From: Paractinoplanes durhamensis
GTDB taxonomy: Bacteria > Actinomycetota > Actinomycetes > Mycobacteriales > Micromonosporaceae
DNA length: 64,000 nucleotides
Direction of reading: 5' to 3'
Assembly: GCF_016862175.1 (NCBI RefSeq)
Contig: NZ_BOML01000048.1
Span: 62,001-126,000 of the forward strand
Shown: positions 16,037-23,551 of the stretch, one piece after another
Layout: every line of letters starts with the position of its first letter
Numbering within the stretch: the first letter of the stretch is position 1
The notes under the pieces: model-generated
Database searches by the model: none
Seen by the model: the letters and a program-made list of their open reading frames with translations, nothing else
What the model was told of the DNA's origin: nothing
Translations under genes and position numbers: made by a program

Positions 16037-16447
16037 GACGGACGAGTCGGCCGGGCGGTCGCGTCGGCGCCCTAGTGGCGTCACCGAGGAACGTCCGGAC
16101 TCCGAAGAGCAGGGTGGTTGTTAACGGCAACCCGGGGCGACCCGCGGGAAAGTGCCACAGAGAACAGACCGCCGGCCCACGCTTCGGTGTGGTGCCGGTA
16201 AGGGTGAAACGGTGAGGTAAGAGCTCACCAGCACCCCGGGCGACCGGGGTGGCTAGGTAAACCCCACCCGGAGCAAGGCCAAGAAAGGCCGCCGAAAGGC
16301 GACCGGCGCAGGCGCTTGAGGGCTGCTCGCCCAAGCCTGCGGGTAGGCCGCAAGAGCCCAACGGCAACGTTGGGCCGAGATGGATGACCGCCCCCGGCGA
16401 CGAGAGTCCCGGGCACAGAATCCGGCGTACAGGCCGACTCGTCCGTC
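16037..16447 (+). ncRNA. rnpB: RNase P RNA, bacterial type A
   Basis: The 411-base RNA has the conserved core segments GAGGAACGTCCGGACTCC, AGAGCAGGGTGGTTGTTAACGG and CACAGAGAACAGACCGCC, with GCGGGAAAGTG preceding the last, and later GGTAAGGGTGAAACGGTGAGG. Its first 16 bases (GACGGACGAGTCGGCC) pair perfectly with its last 16, which sets both ends as helix P1. It is the catalytic part of RNase P, which trims the 5' leaders of tRNA precursors. Confidence 0.95.
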
Positions 16448-17001
16448 ACCTTCCTGAGCACGGCGCTTTACACCCTCGCCCACCCGGCGTTTCGACCGTT
16501 AGTTCTGGTCGATGCCGGTCGTCGTTTGACGGCCCGGCCACGGCCCAGACGGGCCCAGGGACGGCCCGGGACCGATCTTCAAGGCGAGAGGCTCGCCTAC
16601 CTGAGCGGGCATCCCCTCGCGCAGGCCACGCCCGGCCGGGCCACGCCTGCCTGGCCGGTCGGTGCGGCTACGGCCATGGCGTGGAAACCGTAGTCGCTGG
16701 CCTGGGTGTCTCTGCAGGCCCATGGCGACCGGGACATCGCGGTTGGGCCGGACCTGGGCGGCAGCACCGCGTTCAGGAATGTGGAGCCGACCGCATAGCC
16801 GCGGCGGGCCACCTCGAACGAGAACTACGCGGCCAGTTCCCGCCCGCTGGAGGTGCCGGCGCCCGGCCACCGCAGCCACACCAAACGCAGGGTGACACCG
16901 CCTCGATCTGCCATCGCGGGCGCGCGAAACCAATCCTTTCGGCCGTCGACTTCCAGAGCATGGCAACCTCCCATGCAACCTTCTGGCCTCCTGCGGAGTA
17001 G
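16448..17001. other. Gap of about 550 bases without a convincing gene
   Basis: No frame shows a recognisable family or a good ribosome site. On the minus strand, fragments in different frames read like broken protein, for example ARRGYAVGSTFLNAV near 16780 and WFRAPAMADRGGVTLRL near 16900. They might be remains of a decayed gene. The promoter of the sigma factor gene should be at the right end. Confidence 0.4.
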
Positions 17002-17523
17002 ATGGGGTGTCGATCGAAAGGGGGCGTGGTGGTTCGGGCTGACTGGGAAGCGCAGTTTGTCGAGTATTTCGCCGCGCGTGCGCAACCGCTGCGGCGGCTT
17101 GCCTACTCGCTGTGCGGGGACTGGCACACCGCTGAGGATCTTGTGCAGCTTGCCTTTGTGCGGCTGTATCGGCGCTGGCCCAGCATTCGCGGCGAGACGG
17201 TCGACGCCTATGCCCGGCAGGTGGTGGTCAACGCGTTTCTGTCGCATCGGCGGGCTCGGCGGCGGGAGTCGCTGATGGCTGACCTGCCTGAGCGGGCCGT
17301 GGGCAGCGATCCGGCTGACGGGCTGGCGGTGCGGCGGGCACTCGCTGAGCTGGCGCCGAGGCAGCGGGCCGCGGTGGTGCTTCGGTATCTGGAGGATCTG
17401 CCGGTGGCTGAGGTGGCCGCCCTTCTTGGGATCAGCGAGGGCACCGTCAAGAGCCAGACCTCGCGAGCCATTCAATCCATGCGTGGGGCGCTTCAGGGCG
17501 CCGCGCTCGCCAACGAGGAGTAG
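17002..17523 (+). CDS. SigE-family ECF RNA polymerase sigma factor
   Basis: A 173-residue sigma factor with region 2 (RRLAYSLCGDWHTAEDLVQLAFVRLYRRW, about residues 30-60) and region 4 (LAPRQRAAVVLRYLEDLPVAEVAALLGISEGTVKSQ, about 115-150). It should direct RNA polymerase to a small set of promoters. The ATG at 17002 has GGAG three bases upstream; GTG codons at 17026 and 17029 are alternatives. The next gene starts three bases after the stop and encodes a membrane protein that is the likely partner. Confidence 0.88.
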   Translation: MGCRSKGGVVVRADWEAQFVEYFAARAQPLRRLAYSLCGDWHTAEDLVQLAFVRLYRRWPSIRGETVDAYARQVVVNAFLSHRRARRRESLMADLPERAVGSDPADGLAVRRALAELAPRQRAAVVLRYLEDLPVAEVAALLGISEGTVKSQTSRAIQSMRGALQGAALANEE

Positions 17524-17526
17524 GCG

Positions 17527-18354
17527 ATGCAGGAAGCTGACGTGCAAGAGGCGCTCAAGGCGTACGTCACTGATGGTGAGCCGGCGATGGGGCTCACCGC
17601 CGATGGGGTTCTGAAGGCCGGACGACGGTCGCGGCGGGCCCGGCGGCTGGCCGGCGTCGCCGGGGCGGGGCTTGCGGCCGTGCTGGCCGGCGTCGCCGCG
17701 GTCGGGGTGTGGGGCGGCAGTCCGGACGGGCCGGAGTACATGGCGGCCGACCCCTGCCCCGTCCCGCCAGGCGCCCGGCCGGCCGGCGTGATCGCGGGTG
17801 ACCAACCCCTATCGCCCAACCTGGTGGCCTGGGCGACCACGAGCGTGACCTGTTATCTCAACGCCGAGGTGCCACGGCTGCTCCCGACCGCGACCTATGC
17901 CCAGGTGCCGGGCGCGCAGGCCGGGCCCCTGATGGGGTTCAACCTCGGTGGCCAGCCGCCGTGGGGTAACCGGGTGGACGCGCTGGCCCTGATCCGCGAC
18001 GCCAAAGGAGTCGGCGATCTGACGGTCAACGTCGGGGTGGTCGACGAGTCGGTGGCGGCGCAGGCCGAGGCCGAATGCCGCGGGGACACGGTGGCGAAAT
18101 GCACCGTGATGAGCGGGCCGAAGGGATCCACCGTGCTGCTGGGCACCGAGCCGGACGGGACCCCGGCCGGGGAACCAAAAAACTGGGTGGTCCGGGTCTA
18201 CCGCGGGCACAGCGAGATCTACGTGCAGGTCTCGAACACCGATCGGCAGGAGAAGGACGGTGCGGCTCCGGTCGCTACTCGACCGGAGCCGGTCCTCTCC
18301 GCTGATCAGGCCGTGCAGTTGGCGCTCTCCCCCGAGCTCTATCTGTTCCCGTAG
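17527..18354 (+). CDS. Membrane-anchored protein paired with the sigma factor
   Basis: The 275-residue product has a cytoplasmic N-terminus of about 40 residues, a single membrane segment (about 42-66) and an external domain of about 200 residues. The topology and its position three bases after a sigma gene fit an anti-sigma or sensor role. However, there is no HxxxCxxC zinc motif, and the cytoplasmic part is short. Four cysteines in the external domain could form disulfides. No known family is recognised. It converges with the amine oxidase gene, which ends one base after it. Confidence 0.6.
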   Translation: MQEADVQEALKAYVTDGEPAMGLTADGVLKAGRRSRRARRLAGVAGAGLAAVLAGVAAVGVWGGSPDGPEYMAADPCPVPPGARPAGVIAGDQPLSPNLVAWATTSVTCYLNAEVPRLLPTATYAQVPGAQAGPLMGFNLGGQPPWGNRVDALALIRDAKGVGDLTVNVGVVDESVAAQAEAECRGDTVAKCTVMSGPKGSTVLLGTEPDGTPAGEPKNWVVRVYRGHSEIYVQVSNTDRQEKDGAAPVATRPEPVLSADQAVQLALSPELYLFP

Positions 18355-18355
18355 A

Positions 18356-19846
18356 TCAGGCCAGGTCGTCGATGATTTCCTGGGCTGCTCGCTGGCCGGT
18401 CTCGACCGCGCCGTTCATGTAGCCCTGGTACTCCAGCGACGTGTGCTCGCCGGCGAAGTGGCAGCCGTTCACGGCTTGCTCCTCCACCCCGGTGATGGTC
18501 GTGTACTGACCGGGGGCGTAATACGAGTACGAACCGCGCGTCCACGGGTAGGCGGTCCAGTACGCCAGCGTGGCCTTGCCGTTCCAGGCCTTGGTCAGGC
18601 CGGGCAGGGCCGGCTCGGCCTGGGCCAGGAAGCGCTGGGCGTACTTCGTGGTGCTCTGCGACGCGAAGTCGGCACCGGCTGCGCCGCCGGTGAAGTTGAC
18701 CAGGATGCCGGACGAGCCGGACTGGCCGCGGGTCACGTCCCAGGAGTTCTGGAAACCGAGGTCGGTGAAGACCTCGCCGTTGCAGCCCAGGTCGTTCCAG
18801 ACTCGCTGGTTGAACTGCAGGTGCAGCTTGCTGTTCGTGCCCATCTTGCTGGTGTTGATGGCGGTGAGCTTGCGGGCCGGGAAGCCTGCTTTCGTCAGGT
18901 CCACGTCGCGCAGCGTGCTGAACGGCAGGGCCAGGATCACCCGGTCGGCGGTGATCGTGGTGGACGTTCCGGCGGTGACCTGCCAGCGGCCGCTGCTCGT
19001 GCGGGCCAGGGCGCGCAGGGCAGTGCCGGTGGTGATCTGGCCGGACAGCTTCGCGGCCAGTTTGCTGACGATCCGGTCGTTGCCGCCGGTCACGTGGAAC
19101 GTCTCGTCGGACGGCCCGAAGAGGCTGACGTCGTCGGATTCCTGGTAGCCGAAGAGGTAGACCAGGTTCAGGGCGGACTGTTCGCTGCTGTCCGCCCCGT
19201 ACTCAATCGTGTAGGCCGTGGCCAGCAGCTTGCCCGCCTTCGAACTGAGGCCGCCCGGCACCCGGGTTTTGATCCAATCGTCGACCGACATCGCGTCCAG
19301 CGCCCGGCCCGCGCGGGTGGAGCTGTAGTAGGTGGTGGGGAAGCCTGCGGCTTCCGCGTCGGCGGCGGCGCGTTCCGCGACGATCGCCAGGTCGTTCTGG
19401 GCGTCCGCGTACGACCACGGGACGCCGCCGAAGTGGTAGAGCGGCTCGGAGCCGGCCGGTTCCGCCTCGATCAGGTTGGTCGTCGACAGGCCCAGCTCGT
19501 CGATCAGGCCGAGGATCGCCTCGTGGCCGGTGTCGATGAGCTCGCCGCCGAACTCGGCGATCTGGCCGCCGAAGCTGGAGCGGTCGGTGTAGCAGCGGCC
19601 GCCGATCCGGTCGGCGGCCTCGATGACGGTGGCCCGGTAGCCGGCCTTGCCGAGCTCGTAGGCCGCGGTCAGGCCGGCCAGGCCGGCGCCGATCACGACG
19701 ATGCGGGCGGCCGAGTCGGCGCGGGCCGGTCGGGCGGCGGAAAGGCCCGCGGCGGTCAGTCCGAGGGCGGCCGCCGAGCTCTTGAGCAGGGTGCGACGGG
19801 AGACGGCGGCACGCCGCAGGGTGCGGAGGAGGGGGGTGCGAGACAT
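18356..19846 (-). CDS. Tat-exported flavin monoamine oxidase
   Basis: A 496-residue FAD enzyme. The twin-arginine signal is SRRTLLKSSAAALGL near residue 16, ending in an Ala-rich cleavage region. The dinucleotide motif VVIGAGLAGLTAAYEL follows, then EAADRIGGRCYT. The C-terminal FAD motif near AVNGCHFAGEHTS is intact. It should oxidise an amine outside the membrane, giving aldehyde, ammonia and hydrogen peroxide; the substrate is unknown. The ATG at 19846 has AAGGA five bases away. It lies 56 bases downstream of the GGDEF gene on the same strand. Confidence 0.88.
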   Translation of the reverse strand: MSRTPLLRTLRRAAVSRRTLLKSSAAALGLTAAGLSAARPARADSAARIVVIGAGLAGLTAAYELGKAGYRATVIEAADRIGGRCYTDRSSFGGQIAEFGGELIDTGHEAILGLIDELGLSTTNLIEAEPAGSEPLYHFGGVPWSYADAQNDLAIVAERAAADAEAAGFPTTYYSSTRAGRALDAMSVDDWIKTRVPGGLSSKAGKLLATAYTIEYGADSSEQSALNLVYLFGYQESDDVSLFGPSDETFHVTGGNDRIVSKLAAKLSGQITTGTALRALARTSSGRWQVTAGTSTTITADRVILALPFSTLRDVDLTKAGFPARKLTAINTSKMGTNSKLHLQFNQRVWNDLGCNGEVFTDLGFQNSWDVTRGQSGSSGILVNFTGGAAGADFASQSTTKYAQRFLAQAEPALPGLTKAWNGKATLAYWTAYPWTRGSYSYYAPGQYTTITGVEEQAVNGCHFAGEHTSLEYQGYMNGAVETGQRAAQEIIDDLA

Positions 19847-19902
19847 CGATGTCCTTATTTTGAGCAGGGTGATCCCACATGGCGGACAAAAGGTGAGAGC
19901 GG

Positions 19903-21435
19903 TTACCGCCGCTGTTCGACCGGGCCGTCGGGGCTGTAGACGCGGTTGCGGCCGGCCGACTTGGCACGGCGCAGGGCCATCTCGGCGTGCTCGATCAGCT
20001 CGGTGGGGCTGGTGCCGTCGCGGAACAGGCCGGCCACGCCGACCGACACGGTGACCCGGAACTCCTCCTGGTCGCCGACCGCGAACTTCTTCTTCTCGAC
20101 GACCTCGCGGACCCGGCCCGCGGCCTGCACCAGGTCGGTGCCGTCGTAGCCGGGCAGGACGGCGGCGAACATGTTGTCGCCGACCCGGCCCAGGACCGCG
20201 GCGTCCCCGCACAGGCGGACCAGCCGGTCGGACAGCTCGGTGAGCACCTCGTGCCCGCCGGGCTGGCCGTGGATCTGCACGATCAGCCGGAACTGGTCGA
20301 CGTCGAGCAGGATCACCCCGACGTCGTACCGTTGCCGCCGTCCTCTTTCGACTTCAAGGTCAAGGTGCGAGAGGAGTACGCCGCGGGCCTTCAAACCGGT
20401 GAGCTCGTCGACGATCGCGAGGCGCTGCTGGATGCCGAGGACCATCCACATCCGGACGATCACCAGGGTGAACAGGCAGACCCCGAACAGCAGGACGCTC
20501 GGCGTGTACCGCTCGTAGAGCACGACCAGCGGGAGCAGGGCGGCGACCGCCAGCATGATCAGGCGGCCCACGGTCACGTTGGGCAGCGCCACCTTGGCCC
20601 GGTGGTCCAGCGTCCGCATGCTCGGGTGCAGGGCGGCCGCGCCGAGCAGCACGTATTCGCACAGCCAGAGCACGTCCGGCACGCCGCCGTCGCGGTAGGT
20701 GTCGGCGGCGGTCTGCAGCCCGTAGACCATGTCGGCCACCAGCATGGCGAGCAGGCTGGCCAGGAGCAGGCGGAACGCCGTCGAGCGGGCACCGGACCCG
20801 ACGGCCAGCCGGATGGCGGTGGCCAGCACGATCAGGTCCATCACCGGGTAGGCGATGGAGACCACGTTGCTGGCGAGCGACTCCGACCCGTCGACGTCGG
20901 TGGCCATCGGGCCGATCAGGTAGACCCACCAGAGCATGCCGAGGCCGATGGCCAGGATCGCCGCGTCGAGCAGGGTCGCGGTGTCCCAGGACGGGGTCCG
21001 CCGGCGCACCAGCAGGACCAGCGCCGCGCACACCAGCGGGTATTGCAGCAGGTAGAACAGGTCGGCCGGGGCCGGGAACGCGTCACTGTCGTAGATCGCG
21101 TGGGAGATGTAGTAGGCGACATCACCGATGGTGTAGCAGAACTGCCCGGCGCCGAGGAGCAGCCAGGGCAGCCGCCGGGACTGGCGCACGCGCCGGGCCC
21201 CGGCAAAGACCGCCCACGTCGCGGCGGCACTGATTCCCGTGTAGTAGAAGTTCTGCCCGTCGCCGCCGAGCCCCGCGTACGGCAACAGGAGAAACCCGAT
21301 GACCGCCGCGAAGCCCAGCACCGCGAACCAGGCCGACACCGACGCCGATGGCGCCGTTCGGTTGACCGAAACTACCGGAATGGTGGAATGCACAGCACAA
21401 CCTTGGTCCAGAAAGGACCATTGCTGGACAACCAT
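19903..21435 (-). CDS. Membrane GGDEF-domain protein with altered signature
   Basis: The 510-residue protein has about nine membrane segments over residues 35-320 and a C-terminal GGDEF domain from about 345. The domain frame is clear: LAIVDELTGLKAR, VILLDVDQFRLI, and the closing SVGVAGLFRDGTS and HAEMALRRAKSAGRNRV. The signature loop, normally RxGGDEF, reads RVGDNMF, so the metal and guanine contacts are lost. It may be an inactive diguanylate cyclase or a c-di-GMP/GTP sensor. The ATG at 21435 gives the longest form; a GTG at 21393 with AAGG upstream is also plausible. Confidence 0.82.
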   Translation of the reverse strand: MVVQQWSFLDQGCAVHSTIPVVSVNRTAPSASVSAWFAVLGFAAVIGFLLLPYAGLGGDGQNFYYTGISAAATWAVFAGARRVRQSRRLPWLLLGAGQFCYTIGDVAYYISHAIYDSDAFPAPADLFYLLQYPLVCAALVLLVRRRTPSWDTATLLDAAILAIGLGMLWWVYLIGPMATDVDGSESLASNVVSIAYPVMDLIVLATAIRLAVGSGARSTAFRLLLASLLAMLVADMVYGLQTAADTYRDGGVPDVLWLCEYVLLGAAALHPSMRTLDHRAKVALPNVTVGRLIMLAVAALLPLVVLYERYTPSVLLFGVCLFTLVIVRMWMVLGIQQRLAIVDELTGLKARGVLLSHLDLEVERGRRQRYDVGVILLDVDQFRLIVQIHGQPGGHEVLTELSDRLVRLCGDAAVLGRVGDNMFAAVLPGYDGTDLVQAAGRVREVVEKKKFAVGDQEEFRVTVSVGVAGLFRDGTSPTELIEHAEMALRRAKSAGRNRVYSPDGPVEQRR

Positions 21436-21469
21436 ACGGTCATGTTGATCTGGATAAATAGGTCAAACA

Positions 21470-21487
21470 TATAGACGTTGGTCTATA
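21470..21487. promoter_or_regulatory. Inverted repeat upstream of the GGDEF gene
   Basis: TATAGAC and GTCTATA flank the four bases GTTG, 35 bases before the GGDEF start codon. The AT content suits an operator overlapping a promoter. Confidence 0.35.
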
Positions 21488-21502
21488 ACCAGAAACATCA
21501 CT

Positions 21503-21519
21503 GTCTGCTATAAGCAGAC
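21503..21519 (-). terminator. Hairpin at the end of the ABC operon
   Basis: GTCTGCT and AGCAGAC form a 7-bp stem around ATA, touching the stop codon of the permease gene. It may end the ABC transcript before the GGDEF gene. Confidence 0.4.
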
Positions 21520-22334
21520 TACGTTGCTTGCAGGCCCCGGCGCCAGGACAGAACGCGGCGCTCCGCGACCCGCAGAAGCACGTCGGACAGCAATCCTAGC
21601 GCTCCATAAATAAACAATCCTAAGAGCACCACGTCGGTCTGGCTGAACTCGCGGGCCTCCATCATCAGGAAGCCGATACCGTTCTGGGTGTTGGTCTGCT
21701 CGCCGACCACCAGGCTCAGCCAGGCCGCGCCGATCGCCAGCCGCAGACCCAGAAACAGCGACGGCATCGCGCCGGGCAGCACCACATGCCGTAACCGGGC
21801 CCAGGTGCCGAGCCCGTAGGTGCGGGCCAGCTCGACAAGTCGCTCGTCGATGTCGCGGATCCCGGCGTACACGTTGAAGTAGAGCGGGAAGAACGCACCC
21901 AGCGCGACCAGCGTGATCTTCATCGACTCACCGATGCCGACCCAGATGATCAGCAGCGGGACCAGCGCCAGGTGCGGGAGCATCCGGGCGATCTGCACCG
22001 GCGGGTCGATCGCGTCGTCGCCGACGCGCAGCAGGCCGGCCAGCGAACCGAGCACCAGGGCCAGGCTGCCGCCGATCAGCAGGCCGAGCGCCGCTCTGGT
22101 CAGCGAGTCGAACAGGTGGTGGCCGAGGGTGCCGTCGGCGGCCAGCCGCCAGCCGGTCCGCAGGACCACGCTCGGCGCCGGGAGCTTCTCCGCCGAGATC
22201 AGCCCGGCCTGAGCCGCGGCCTCCCAGAGCGCGAGGATCACCACCGGGCTGACCAGCCGCCGCCAGCGCCGCCTCCGCACGGTCGGCGGCGGGGCGGCCG
22301 AGGTCACCTCGGCCGGCACCGCCACCAGCGTCAT
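21519..22334 (-). CDS. ABC transporter permease, sulfonate/nitrate/taurine type
   Basis: A 271-residue inner-membrane subunit with six predicted segments and the permease loop with GAMPSLFLGLRLAIGAAWLS near residue 180, the EAA-type contact for the ATPase. It is of the SsuC/TauC class. It overlaps the binding-protein gene by four bases (ATGA), so the two are translationally coupled. No ATPase gene lies next to them. Confidence 0.88.
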   Translation of the reverse strand: MTLVAVPAEVTSAAPPPTVRRRRWRRLVSPVVILALWEAAAQAGLISAEKLPAPSVVLRTGWRLAADGTLGHHLFDSLTRAALGLLIGGSLALVLGSLAGLLRVGDDAIDPPVQIARMLPHLALVPLLIIWVGIGESMKITLVALGAFFPLYFNVYAGIRDIDERLVELARTYGLGTWARLRHVVLPGAMPSLFLGLRLAIGAAWLSLVVGEQTNTQNGIGFLMMEAREFSQTDVVLLGLFIYGALGLLSDVLLRVAERRVLSWRRGLQAT

Positions 22335-23278
22335 TGCACGGCCCCGGCGAAGCGCGCGTCGATCAGCTCGTGCGCGTCCACCTTGACCGGGATGAGCTTC
22401 AGCTCGGTGAAGCCGTCGGCGATCGCCTGCAGCTCGGTGCCGATCTCATCGGTCAGCGGCGCGACCGGTTGCGCGGCGCGGGCCAGGGCACGCTTGGTGG
22501 TCGGCTCATCGATCTTCAATTCCGGGGCCAGGACCTTGGCGCGTTCGTCCGGGTTGGCGATCCCCCAGGCCGTCGTTTTTTCGTACGTCGTCAGAAAGCT
22601 CTTGATCTGCTCGGTCTTCGCGTCGGCCGCATCCTTGGCCACCAGGATGTACTCGCGATTGTCGGCCACCCCGGTCGCGTCCGCGAGGATCTGCACGTCC
22701 GGCCGCTCGGCGAGCGCGAAATACGGATCCCAGATGATCCACGCGTCGATCTGGTCGTTGTCGAAGGCGGGCCGCCCCTCGGCCGGCTTGAGATATTTGA
22801 CATTGACGTCGCTGAGCGTCAGATGGTTGGCCGCGAGAAGCCGGACCAGCAGCCAGTGCACGTTGGAGCCCTTGTTCAAGGCGATCGTCCTGCCCTTGAG
22901 ATCGGCGAAGGTCTTGAAGCCGCGAGCCTTCTTGACCAGCACCGCCTCGCTCTGCGGCGACGGCTGACTGACCGCGGCGATCCGGAACGGCGTCTTGGCG
23001 GCGGCCGCGAAGATCGGCGGCGCTTCTCCGGTCTGCCCGATGTCGATCGCACCCGCCTTGATCGCTTCAGTAAGTGCCGGCCCGCTCTCGAAGAGCGACC
23101 AGGTGACACCGGGGGCATCATTACGGGCTTTGACCAGGCTCAATCCCCCGAATCGCTGATATCCGATCCGAAGGGTGCCACCACCGGCGGCGGCTTGGTC
23201 ATCATCATTGCCGCATCCGCTGAGCGCGGCGGCTGCGGCAAGCGTCAGGACAGCTGCGATTACGAGGGTACGGCGCAT
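22331..23278 (-). CDS. ABC substrate-binding lipoprotein, sulfonate type
   Basis: A 315-residue lipoprotein with lipobox LSGC at residues 19-22, followed by an acidic stretch. The SsuA-like binding domain includes GYQRFGGLSLVKAR and AIKAGAIDIGQTGEAPPIFAA. It probably captures alkanesulfonates or similar anions outside the membrane for the permease encoded next. A TATATAG box about 15 bases before the ATG is a possible -10 element. Confidence 0.88.
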   Translation of the reverse strand: MRRTLVIAAVLTLAAAAALSGCGNDDDQAAAGGGTLRIGYQRFGGLSLVKARNDAPGVTWSLFESGPALTEAIKAGAIDIGQTGEAPPIFAAAAKTPFRIAAVSQPSPQSEAVLVKKARGFKTFADLKGRTIALNKGSNVHWLLVRLLAANHLTLSDVNVKYLKPAEGRPAFDNDQIDAWIIWDPYFALAERPDVQILADATGVADNREYILVAKDAADAKTEQIKSFLTTYEKTTAWGIANPDERAKVLAPELKIDEPTTKRALARAAQPVAPLTDEIGTELQAIADGFTELKLIPVKVDAHELIDARFAGAVQ

Positions 23279-23322
23279 GGCTCGTACTCTATATAGCCGA
23301 TGGGAAATATGGATAGACTTCC

Positions 23323-23502
23323 GTGGCCCGGCGACGGCGGGTGCTCGGCGAGGAGCACCCCGCCACCCTGGGCTCGGCCAACAGCGTCTCGGGCTATCTC
23401 AGGAAGTTCGGGCGGCACGACGAGGCGGACGCTCTCCGGCGGCAGTTCGATCTCCAGTTCCGACCGTTGACGCCATTGCCTTGGTCGGGTGTAGACGTTT
23501 AG
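23323..23502 (+). pseudogene. Remnant of a tetratricopeptide protein
   Basis: A 59-codon open stretch encodes RRRVLGEEHPATLGSANSV followed by FGRHDEADALRRQF. This is one unit of the kinesin-light-chain-like TPR arrays found in large NB-ARC/TPR proteins of actinobacteria, where LGEDHPDTL recurs. Nothing matches before or after it, so it appears to be the last scrap of a much longer gene. Confidence 0.6.
23467..23497 (+). promoter_or_regulatory. Candidate chitinase promoter
   Basis: TTGACG (23467-23472) and TAGACG (23492-23497) are 19 bases apart, ahead of the chitinase gene. The spacing is long and the -10 box is imperfect. Confidence 0.35.
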
Positions 23503-23503
23503 C

Positions 23504-23525
23504 TTCCTCAATTAGGAAACTTTCT
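23504..23525. promoter_or_regulatory. TTAGGAAAC(T)TTC element before the chitinase gene
   Basis: TTCCTCAATTAGGAA is an inverted repeat, and TTAGGAAACTTTC just inside it is a partial palindrome of TTAGGAAA. From memory, TTAGGAAA-type palindromes precede many secreted glycosidase genes in actinobacteria. It lies at the expected transcription start. Confidence 0.4.
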
Positions 23526-23551
23526 TCAACGTTTACGCCCCTGGAGGGCTC

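Noticed and set aside
16384..17001. Plus-strand frame of 205 codons
   Set aside because: It runs through the 3' end of RNase P RNA and has no motif.
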